A stretch of DNA of 6,903 bases from Solirubrobacterales bacterium (GTDB lineage: Bacteria > Actinomycetota > Thermoleophilia > Solirubrobacterales > Solirubrobacteraceae). The stretch is taken from assembly GCA_025963955.1 (NCBI GenBank), contig JAOPZU010000442.1:1-6903 (forward strand). Reading direction: 5' to 3'. A program made the position numbers and the translations under genes. Within the stretch, counting starts at the first letter, position 1. Every line of letters begins with the position of its first letter. Under the pieces are notes generated by a model that was not told where the DNA came from, did no database searches, and saw only the letters and a program-made list of their open reading frames with translations. Positions 1 through 5,684 of the stretch are shown piece after piece.

Positions 1-731
1 CGATGCTCAACAGCTACTCCGGCTGGGCGGCCGCCGCCTCGGGCTTCCTGCTCGACAACGACGCGCTCATCATCACGGGCGCGCTCGTCGGCTCCTCCGG
101 TGCCTACCTGAGCTACATCATGTGCGAGGCGATGAACCGCTCGTTCATCTCCGTCATCGCGGGCGGCTTCGGCATCGAGGCACCCAGCGGTGAGGAGACC
201 GATTACGGTGATCACCGCGAGATCAACGCCGAGGGTGCGGCCGAGCTGCTGAAGAGCGCGAAGTCCGTGATCATCACGCCCGGCTACGGCATGGCCGTCG
301 CCCAGGCGCAGCACGGCGTGGCGGACATGACCCGCCGGCTGCGCGAGGCCGGGATCGAGGTCCGCTTCGGCATCCACCCGGTCGCCGGCCGCCTGCCGGG
401 CCACATGAACGTCCTGCTCGCCGAGGCGAAGGTCCCGTACGACATCGTCCTGGAGATGGACGAGATCAACGACGACTTCGCGGACACCTCGGTCGTCCTG
501 GTGATCGGCGCCAACGACACGGTCAACCCGGCCGCCGCGGACGATCCGACCAGTCCCATCGCCGGCATGCCGGTGCTGCACGTCTGGGAGGCCGAGAACG
601 TCATCGTCTTCAAGCGCTCCATGGCGTCGGGCTACGCGGGCGTCCAGAACCCCCTGTTCTTCCGCGAGAACACCCAGATGCTGTTCGGCGACGCGAAGGA
701 CCGGGTCGAGGACATCCTGAAGGCGATGTAG
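1..731 (+). CDS. pntB: NAD(P)+ transhydrogenase subunit beta, C-terminal part (5' end outside window)
   Basis: This subunit forms part of the proton channel (domain II) and the NADP(H)-binding domain III of the membrane transhydrogenase, which uses the proton gradient to pass hydride from NADH to NADP+. The reading frame is open to the left edge, so the ATG at base 3 is an internal methionine. The first ~55 residues are the last hydrophobic helices of domain II, ending in the very conserved [15 protein letters not shown]. Domain III follows: [12 protein letters not shown] with the GxGxxA NADP fold at about residues 94-99 of the visible part, then [29 protein letters not shown] at about 169-178, KRSM at about 204 and [11 protein letters not shown]. 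All of these match the E. coli PntB pattern as I remember it, and I see no lesion. The stop is TAG at 729-731. The usual partner pntA would be expected upstream, outside the window. The gene converges with manA. Confidence 0.97.
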   Translation, partial: MLNSYSGWAAAASGFLLDNDALIITGALVGSSGAYLSYIMCEAMNRSFISVIAGGFGIEAPSGEETDYGDHREINAEGAAELLKSAKSVIITPGYGMAVAQAQHGVADMTRRLREAGIEVRFGIHPVAGRLPGHMNVLLAEAKVPYDIVLEMDEINDDFADTSVVLVIGANDTVNPAAADDPTSPIAGMPVLHVWEAENVIVFKRSMASGYAGVQNPLFFRENTQMLFGDAKDRVEDILKAM

Positions 732-732
732 G

Positions 733-778
733 GGGGCTTGGGTCCGGACGCACGTGGGTGCACCAGGCCTCAAGCCCC
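733..778. terminator. Hairpin between convergent pntB and manA, possible bidirectional terminator
   Basis: GGGGCTTG at 733-740 is the exact reverse complement of CAAGCCCC at 771-778, giving a perfect 8-bp stem. It starts two bases after the pntB stop and ends 13 bases beyond the manA stop. The arm can extend with GG/CC pairs across a bulged T, and a small inner hairpin (GCAC-GTGG-GTGC, 750-760) sits in the loop. There is no T-tract on either strand, so it would be a hairpin-only terminator of the kind common in high-GC actinobacteria. The position between two converging stops supports the call; activity is inferred. Confidence 0.6.
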
Positions 779-791
779 GCCCGGCCTCACC

Positions 792-1739
792 TCATCCCCG
801 CAGCTCCGTCACCAGCACCGTCGCCTCGCCGGCCACGGGACCGACCGACAACTCGGCGCCCCCGTCGGCCGGCACGAGGAAGAAGCGGCCGGGGGGGAAG
901 GTCGTGCTCCCGCACTCGACCTCGCCGTCGACGACGGCCACGATCGCGCACTCGCCGGGCGTGGTGACCATCGACGGACCCGTGAGGATGCGGCGCCCCA
1001 CGCGGAAGAACGCGTTGTCGGCGATGGGGCCGTCGCCGTCGTGGAGCGGCGGCTCGACGTCGTCCCAGGCGATGGCGACGAGCGACTGCTCGACGTGGAG
1101 CTCACGCGGCTCGCCGTCCAGTCCAGGCCGGTTGAAGTCGAAGACCCGGTAGGTCGTGTCCGAGTTCTGCTGGATCTCCACGATCAGGCAGCCCGCGCCG
1201 ATCGCGTGGACCCGCCCGGAGGGGATGAAGATCGCGTCGCCCGTGCTCACCGGAAGCCGCTGCAGCATGGTCGAGACGTCCTCGCCCGCCTCGAGCGCGG
1301 CGGCGAACGCCTCGCGGGTGACTCCGGCGCGCAACCCGACGTACAGGTGCGCTTCGGGCGTCGCGTCGGCGACGTACCAGAGCTCGTTCTTCGGCTCGCC
1401 ACCGAGCTCGTCGGCCAGGTGCGACGGCGGGTGGACCTGGACCGACAGGGTGTCCGTCGCGTCCAGGAGCTTGATGAGGATCGGGAAGCGCTCGCCGAGA
1501 CCGGCGGCCCGCGGGCCGAAGACGCGCACGCGGTCGTCCGTCCACAGCTCGTGCAGCGACGCCCCGTCGTGCGCGCCGCCCAGGACGACGCTCTGCGCCT
1601 CGGCCCGGTCGACGAGCTCCCACGCCTCGCCGATCGGGGGGCCCTCCGGCAGCGCCTTCCCGTACTTCTCCTCGAGCCGGCGCCCGCCCCAGACGCGCTC
1701 CTTGAAGAGGGGGACGAAGGCGATCGGCTCGGCACTCAT
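792..1739 (-). CDS. manA: Mannose-6-phosphate isomerase, class I
   Basis: This is a cytoplasmic zinc enzyme that interconverts mannose 6-phosphate and fructose 6-phosphate, linking glycolysis to GDP-mannose and glycan synthesis or to mannose use. The start at 1739 gives 315 aa, the usual length of the short Bacillus-type ManA. Seen motifs: FKERVWGG at 12-19; QVHPPSH at 101-107, with Q101/H103 as likely metal ligands; KNELWYV at 117-123 (E119 ligand); IPSGRVHAIGAG at 172-183 (H178 ligand); and the family stretch EIQQNSDTTYRVFDF at 188-202. The C-terminal ~100 residues form a second cupin-like beta barrel (e.g. TFPPGRFFLVPADG). An in-frame ATG at 1766 would add nine residues (MRREYARAH), but a TATGCT hexamer 9 nt before the 1739 ATG lies inside that extension, so I prefer 1739. 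The gene is divergent from glpD. I see no mannose or GDP-mannose genes beside it. Confidence 0.95.
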   Translation of the reverse strand: MSAEPIAFVPLFKERVWGGRRLEEKYGKALPEGPPIGEAWELVDRAEAQSVVLGGAHDGASLHELWTDDRVRVFGPRAAGLGERFPILIKLLDATDTLSVQVHPPSHLADELGGEPKNELWYVADATPEAHLYVGLRAGVTREAFAAALEAGEDVSTMLQRLPVSTGDAIFIPSGRVHAIGAGCLIVEIQQNSDTTYRVFDFNRPGLDGEPRELHVEQSLVAIAWDDVEPPLHDGDGPIADNAFFRVGRRILTGPSMVTTPGECAIVAVVDGEVECGSTTFPPGRFFLVPADGGAELSVGPVAGEATVLVTELRG

Positions 1740-1748
1740 GTGGGCGCG

Positions 1749-1754
1749 AGCATA
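1749..1754 (-). promoter_or_regulatory. Candidate -10 element for manA, near-leaderless
   Basis: Read on the minus strand, TATGCT (a TANNNT match) ends 9 nt before the manA ATG at 1739. A transcript starting 6-9 nt downstream would begin at or just before the start codon. No convincing Shine-Dalgarno lies in the 9-nt gap (CGCGCCCAC). The -35 region holds only a weak GTGATC. The reading as a leaderless or very short-leader promoter is an inference from spacing. Confidence 0.45.
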
Positions 1755-1846
1755 TTCGCGGCGCATCCCCGGATCACCATCGTGACGCCGGCCGCACCTG
1801 GCCGACGACCGCTCCGGCCGGTCACCGGGGCAACCGCCGGGCCTGC

Positions 1847-1852
1847 CAGACT
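1847..1852 (+). promoter_or_regulatory. Candidate -10 element for glpD, leaderless
   Basis: CAGACT (a CANNNT variant of TANNNT) ends exactly 6 nt before the glpD GTG at 1859, the distance expected if transcription starts on the G of the start codon. The six bases between are GGAGGA. That is a perfect Shine-Dalgarno by sequence, but with zero spacing it cannot serve this GTG in the normal way. No clear -35 is visible. Confidence 0.4.
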
Positions 1853-1858
1853 GGAGGA

Positions 1859-3601
1859 GTGATCGCCCGGACAGACGCCATCGCCGCCCTGGCCGCCGAG
1901 GAGTTCGACGTCGTCGTCGTCGGCGGCGGCATCACCGGGGCGGGGTGTGCCCTGGACGCCGCCGCCCGCGGCTACTCCGTTGCCCTCGTGGAGAAGGCCG
2001 ACTTCGCCAGCGGCACCTCCAGCCGCTCCTCCAAGCTCGTGCACGGCGGGTTGCGCTACCTGCAGAACTTCGACCTGGGCCTGGTCCGCGAGGCACTGCT
2101 GGAGCGCCAGCTGAACGTCAAGCTCGCCCCGCACCTGGTCAAGCCGCTGCCGCTCGTCGTCGCCGCCTTCGACGGCGCCCGGCCGGACCGGATGGTCGGT
2201 GTCGGCCTGAACCTCTACGACGTCATGTCGGTCGACAAGATCCGGGGGCGCGTCGGCCGCCGTCCCGCCACCGTCGGCGGCCCGTCCTACGCCGCCGAGC
2301 AGGTCACGGACACCGACGGGGACGGCCTAGCCGACTGGGCGCCCGACCGTCACCGCATCATCACGGGGGAGGAGGTCGTGGAGCGCCTGCCCGCGCTCGC
2401 CGGCCGTGAGCCCACCTCCGGCTACCTGTTCTACGACTGCCAGACGGACGACGCGCGCCTCGTGCTCACCGTCCTGCACGAGGCCGAGCGCTTCGGCGCG
2501 GTCTGCGCCAACGGCCTGAACGTGACCGAGCTGCACGAGGAGGGCGGGCGAACCCGCGGTGTCCACGTCACCGACGTGGTGACGGGGGACCGCTTCACCG
2601 TCCGCGCGACGAACGTCATCAACGCCACGGGCGTCTGGGCCGACCGCCTGCGGCCGGACGAGCTGCACGACGAGGCCGAGGTGCCGCGGATCGCTCCCTC
2701 CCGCGGGACGCACATCACGCTGCGCCACGACCAGATCCCGCTCGTCAGCGGCGCCATCGTCCCCGCCGGCGGCGGGCGGACGATCTTCGCGCTGCCGTGG
2801 CTCGGCGGCACGCTCATCGGCACGACGGACAACGACTACGACGAGTCGGCCACCCCGGACGGGCTGAACCACATCGCCCCCGCGCCGCAGGACATCGAGT
2901 ACCTCCTGGACGCCACGAACGGCTACTTCGGCACGTCGCTGACCGCGACGGACCTGACGGGCGCGTTTGCCGGGGTGCGCCCGCTCATCTCCACCGGGGA
3001 CCCGAAGAAGTCGGTGGACATCTCGCGCAAGGCCGAGCTCTATGAGACCTCCAGCGGCATGATCACCATCACGGGCGGCAAGCTCACCACGTGGCGCCGG
3101 ATGGCGAAGATGGCCGTCGACCGCCTGGTGGAGCGTGAGGGCCGCGACGCCCCGTGCCGCACGCACGAGATCCCGCTCGGCCAGGCCGTGGCGGTCGAGG
3201 ATCTGCCCCGCATCGAGGGCGTGCCGGAGGACGCCTACGAGCAGCTGGCCGGGCGCTACGGCCACACCGCGCACGAGGTCCTGGCGATCGCCGCCGAGCG
3301 CGGTGAGCTGGCGCAGGCGGTCGTCCCGACCGTCGAGGGACAGGTCACGCCCGTCGACATCCTGGCCGAGGTCGTCCACGCCGCCCGCCACGAGCAGGCC
3401 CGCAGCGTGGGGGACGCCCTGCTGCGCCGCACCCGCCTGGGCCTCACCGCCGCCCGCGTCGTCGCCGACCCGTCCGGCGAGACCGCGCGCCGCGTGGCCG
3501 CGGCCATGGCGCCCGAGCTCGGCTGGGACGAGACCCGCGTCGAGGCGGAGGCGCAGGCCTTCCTGGCCGAAGCAGCGGCGGAAGGGATCGTGACCGGGTG
3601 A
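1859..3601 (+). CDS. glpD: FAD-dependent glycerol-3-phosphate dehydrogenase (aerobic type)
   Basis: It oxidises sn-glycerol 3-phosphate to dihydroxyacetone phosphate at the inner face of the membrane and passes electrons to quinone, in glycerol and lipid-glycerol use. The protein is 580 aa, slightly longer than usual (about 500-570). An N-terminal Rossmann fold has the dinucleotide motif GGGITG at 22-27 and the ribose-binding acidic residue E45. The first family signature, SSRSSKLVHGGLRYL, is at 54-68, and the second, GGKLTTWRRMA, at 406-416. The last ~145 residues are the helical C-terminal domain, including ILAEVVHAARHEQARS and LLRRTRLGL. One oddity is a segment at about 134-163 that seems longer than in the family and contains DTDGDGLAD (151-159), which resembles a calcium-binding thrombospondin type 3 loop. 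The start is GTG, chosen because the FAD fold begins soon after it and a -10-like hexamer sits 6 nt upstream; no other in-frame start fits the adjacent GGAGGA. No glpK or glpF is visible. Confidence 0.95.
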   Translation: MIARTDAIAALAAEEFDVVVVGGGITGAGCALDAAARGYSVALVEKADFASGTSSRSSKLVHGGLRYLQNFDLGLVREALLERQLNVKLAPHLVKPLPLVVAAFDGARPDRMVGVGLNLYDVMSVDKIRGRVGRRPATVGGPSYAAEQVTDTDGDGLADWAPDRHRIITGEEVVERLPALAGREPTSGYLFYDCQTDDARLVLTVLHEAERFGAVCANGLNVTELHEEGGRTRGVHVTDVVTGDRFTVRATNVINATGVWADRLRPDELHDEAEVPRIAPSRGTHITLRHDQIPLVSGAIVPAGGGRTIFALPWLGGTLIGTTDNDYDESATPDGLNHIAPAPQDIEYLLDATNGYFGTSLTATDLTGAFAGVRPLISTGDPKKSVDISRKAELYETSSGMITITGGKLTTWRRMAKMAVDRLVEREGRDAPCRTHEIPLGQAVAVEDLPRIEGVPEDAYEQLAGRYGHTAHEVLAIAAERGELAQAVVPTVEGQVTPVDILAEVVHAARHEQARSVGDALLRRTRLGLTAARVVADPSGETARRVAAAMAPELGWDETRVEAEAQAFLAEAAAEGIVTG

Positions 3602-3622
3602 GGCGCGAGGTCGCACGATCCG

Positions 3623-3650
3623 CCCGGCCGCACCCCCTCTGACAGCCGGG
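3623..3650 (+). terminator. Weak hairpin after glpD, possible terminator
   Basis: CCCGGC (3623-3628) pairs with GCCGGG (3645-3650) around a 16-nt loop, starting 22 nt after the glpD stop. The stem is only 6 bp, the loop is large and no T-tract follows. It overlaps by one base the dyad at 3650-3662, so the two structures would compete. Low confidence. Confidence 0.3.
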
Positions 3651-3662
3651 GAAGGATCTTCC
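3650..3662. repeat. Compact inverted repeat upstream of the exported-protein gene
   Basis: GGAAG-GAT-CTTCC is a perfect 5-bp dyad with a 3-nt centre. It is nested with a wider GGGGA (3648-3652) and TCCCC (3666-3670) pair. It sits where the -35 region of the TAAGTT promoter candidate would be, so it could be an operator or simply the base of a hairpin after glpD. GGAA (3650-3653) followed 18 nt later by CGTAA (3672-3676) could also be read as an ECF-sigma-like promoter; this is speculative. Confidence 0.3.
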
Positions 3663-3673
3663 GCATCCCCGCG

Positions 3674-3679
3674 TAAGTT
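3674..3679 (+). promoter_or_regulatory. Candidate -10 element for the exported-protein gene
   Basis: TAAGTT matches TANNNT in an otherwise GC-rich gap and would place the transcript start near 3686, leaving a leader of about 45 nt before the ATG at 3732. No good -35 hexamer lies at the usual distance; the expected place is taken by the GGAAG-GAT-CTTCC dyad. Confidence 0.4.
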
Positions 3680-3698
3680 CCCGGGTTGTCCCCGGTTG
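3679..3698 (+). repeat. Tandem 10-bp imperfect repeat just after the -10 candidate
   Basis: TCCCGGGTTG (3679-3688) is followed directly by TCCCCGGTTG (3689-3698), nine of ten bases identical. It spans the expected transcription start of the downstream gene. One helical turn per unit would suit a regulator binding two sites on one face, but a chance duplication in a C/G-rich gap is just as possible. Confidence 0.35.
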
Positions 3699-3731
3699 AA
3701 CACCCGACACCCCCAGGAGTCATCCGTCCCG

Positions 3732-5633
3732 ATGCGTCTTCGCACCACCGCCCTCATCCCGCTCACGATCGCCGCCTTCAGCGTGGCCACGCCCGCCCAC
3801 GCGGGCTTCTTCGGGGCCGAGGCCATCGACGGGGGAGCCGGGATCGCGTCCGTCGGGGACCTGGACCTGGCTCGCGACGGCAACGGCGCCGTGGCCTACG
3901 TCAAGGACGACGGGGGCACCGACCACGTCTTCGTGTCACGCCTGGTCAGCGGGGTCTTCCAGCCGCCGGAGCGCGTCGACGGCGGGCTGCCCGGCGCCGG
4001 GTCGGCACCCGTGGTGGCGGTCACCGACGGCGGCCGCGTCGTCGTCGCGTACGTCAACGGCGGCACGGTCTACACCTCCGTCCGTCCGGCGGGCGTCCCC
4101 ACCTTCTCGATCCCGCAGGCGATCGCGACGGGCGCGAGCGCGCCGTCCGTCGACATGTCGATCAACGGCGTGGCCTACGTCTCCTACACCGCGGCGGGCG
4201 CGTCGGCGGCGGACGTGCGCGTGGCCCGGCTGGAGCGGAACACGAGCACGTTCAACGTCCTGCCGGACACGCTCGACATCAACCCCGCCGCCGACGCCGG
4301 CACCGCCGGGGCCACGAGCGACATCGCGGTCTCCGCGGACGGCACGGCCGTCGTGGTCTGGGGCGAAGGCGGGCGGGTCTGGGGTCGGCGCATCTTCGAG
4401 AACCGCATCTCCGTGGCTCCGCAGGACCTCACGGTGGACACGCTGGCCGGCCACGCCGGCAACACGGGCAGCGCGACCGACCCGCACATCGACATCGAGG
4501 ACGACTCCTCCTTCGCCTGGGTCACCTTCCGTCAGAGCTTCGACGACAACGTGTCGCACACGATCGCGCGCCGCCTCGTCGGCTCGGAGTTCGAGGCGCC
4601 CGTGCAGGTCGACGGGATCGGCTTCGGCGGCGACGGGGCGGCCAGCAGCAGCGTCCAGATGAACGGCCGCGGCGAGGGCCTGGCCACGACGGGGACGACC
4701 GCGAAGAACAGCTTCGTGTCCGTCCTGCACGACGACACCTTCTTCCCGGCCGCGCAGATCAACCCGGCGAACAACGTCGCACCGCACCCGACGGGCGATC
4801 TGGCCGAGAACAACGACGGCTACGTCGCGTGGATGCAGGGCGCGACCCCGCTGACGGCCACCGTGCAGGGCGTCTTCTACGACGTGGCGCTCGACAAGCG
4901 CACCGTCCCAGCCCCTGGCCCGGCCAGCGAGCTCTCGAACCCGGACTTCGGCCCCGTCGACGTGAGCGGCGGCCTGGACCTGGCCGTGGACCGCGTCGGC
5001 GACGCTGTGGCCGTCTTCGTCCAGGGCGTCGGCAGCGGGCGCAAGCTCGTGTACGGCGGCTTCGACCGGACGCCGGGCATCCTGAGCACCTCCACCACCC
5101 AGCGCTTCCGCAACATCGCGCGCCCGCAGCTGGCGTGGTCCGCCGCATTCGACCTGTGGGGCCCGGTCACGTACACGGCCGAGATCGACGGTGTCGTCGT
5201 CGGCCAGAGCCAGGCCACGCGCCTGCCGCTCCTCGCGCCGCTGGCCGACGGCGTGCACACCTGGAAGGTGACCGCGACCGACCGGCGTGGGCAGACGAAC
5301 GTGTCCAGGCCCGGCCTGCTCAAGGTCGACACCACCGCCCCGTCGCTGAGCTTCTCCGTCGCCGGCGTGCGGCAGCCCGGCCGCGCCCAGACCGTCAAGG
5401 TCACGACGGCCGACCCGCCCGCCGGGACGGTCGCCGGCTCCGGCGTCCGGCGCGTCGCCGTGTCCTTCGGCGACGGGGCGACCTCCTCCAAGCGGACCGC
5501 CACGCACGCCTACGGCAAGGGCGGCACGTTCACGGTCCGCGTGAGCTCGACGGACAACGCCGGCAACGTCACCGTGGTGCGCAAGGCGATCACGCTGAAG
5601 AGCGGCAAGCGGAGCGCCAAGAAGAAGCAGTGA
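3732..5633 (+). CDS. Exported beta-propeller-like protein with Ig/Fn3-like and PKD-like domains, function unknown
   Basis: I do not recognise a named family. From the ATG at 3732 the product is 633 aa and begins with a classic signal peptide: MRLR, a hydrophobic core, and a likely cut after AHA at residue 24. AGGAG at 3715-3719 is a possible ribosome site, though 12 nt away. A TTG at 3696 would add twelve residues before the signal and is unlikely. Residues ~40-445 contain seven or eight degenerate units starting near 43, 91, 136, 194, 248, 304, 350 and 414. The pattern is a short hydrophobic strand, then G or D, then AVAYV, VVVAYV, VVVWG or AVAVFV, then an arginine-rich strand and F-x-x-P, as in a beta-propeller. 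Residues ~448-533 are Ig/Fn3-like (GPVTYTAEIDG, DGVHTWKVTATDRRGQ). Residues ~535-622 are PKD-like, with FGDG at 579-582 and HAYGKGGTFTVRV. The end is a basic tail, KSGKRSAKKKQ, with no LPXTG or membrane anchor. It is probably secreted or wall-associated by charge; binding or enzyme activity cannot be told. Confidence 0.88.
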   Translation: MRLRTTALIPLTIAAFSVATPAHAGFFGAEAIDGGAGIASVGDLDLARDGNGAVAYVKDDGGTDHVFVSRLVSGVFQPPERVDGGLPGAGSAPVVAVTDGGRVVVAYVNGGTVYTSVRPAGVPTFSIPQAIATGASAPSVDMSINGVAYVSYTAAGASAADVRVARLERNTSTFNVLPDTLDINPAADAGTAGATSDIAVSADGTAVVVWGEGGRVWGRRIFENRISVAPQDLTVDTLAGHAGNTGSATDPHIDIEDDSSFAWVTFRQSFDDNVSHTIARRLVGSEFEAPVQVDGIGFGGDGAASSSVQMNGRGEGLATTGTTAKNSFVSVLHDDTFFPAAQINPANNVAPHPTGDLAENNDGYVAWMQGATPLTATVQGVFYDVALDKRTVPAPGPASELSNPDFGPVDVSGGLDLAVDRVGDAVAVFVQGVGSGRKLVYGGFDRTPGILSTSTTQRFRNIARPQLAWSAAFDLWGPVTYTAEIDGVVVGQSQATRLPLLAPLADGVHTWKVTATDRRGQTNVSRPGLLKVDTTAPSLSFSVAGVRQPGRAQTVKVTTADPPAGTVAGSGVRRVAVSFGDGATSSKRTATHAYGKGGTFTVRVSSTDNAGNVTVVRKAITLKSGKRSAKKKQ

Positions 5634-5646
5634 CTGGGAGTGGCGT

Positions 5647-5661
5647 GCGGCGGATCGCCGC
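5647..5661. repeat. Short hairpin between the exported-protein gene and folP
   Basis: GCGGCG-GAT-CGCCGC is a perfect 6-bp inverted repeat with a 3-nt centre, 14 nt after the upstream stop and 10 nt before the folP -10 candidate. It could end the upstream transcript or act as an operator over the folP -35 region. No T-tract follows, and such a GC-only dyad can arise by chance here. Confidence 0.35.
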
Positions 5662-5671
5662 CGCGGGCGCG

Positions 5672-5677
5672 TAGCCT
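5672..5677 (+). promoter_or_regulatory. Candidate -10 element for folP, leaderless
   Basis: TAGCCT (TANNNT) ends 7 nt before the GTG at 5685, which would put transcription start on or next to the start codon. The gap (GCAGCGC) has no Shine-Dalgarno. No clear -35 is seen. This site decides the folP start over the upstream GTG at 5640. Confidence 0.5.
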
Positions 5678-5684
5678 GCAGCGC

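Noticed and set aside
1737..1766. Longer manA start at 1766
   Set aside because: It would add MRREYARAH with no family support, and the best -10 candidate falls inside it. A weak GGTG lies before it, so it is not fully excluded.
738..1862. A 374-codon plus-strand frame opposite manA
   Set aside because: Arg/Asp/Val-rich shadow of a gene with clear ManA motifs on the other strand.
2327..3883. A 518-codon minus-strand frame opposite glpD
   Set aside because: Low-complexity shadow; the plus strand encodes complete GlpD signatures.
3990..4001. Perfect 12-bp palindrome CCCGGCGCCGGG
   Set aside because: It lies inside a coding region and is all G/C; such palindromes are expected by chance at this composition.
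3650..5661. Two dyads (3650-3662 and 5647-5661) both centred on GAT
   Set aside because: Arms differ (GGAAG versus GCGGCG), and a shared 3-nt centre is too little to propose a common binding site.
3686..5674. A 662-codon frame overlapping the exported-protein gene in another frame
   Set aside because: Composition is dominated by Arg, Gly and Ala, while the neighbouring frame has a signal peptide, propeller-like repeats and a PKD-like domain.
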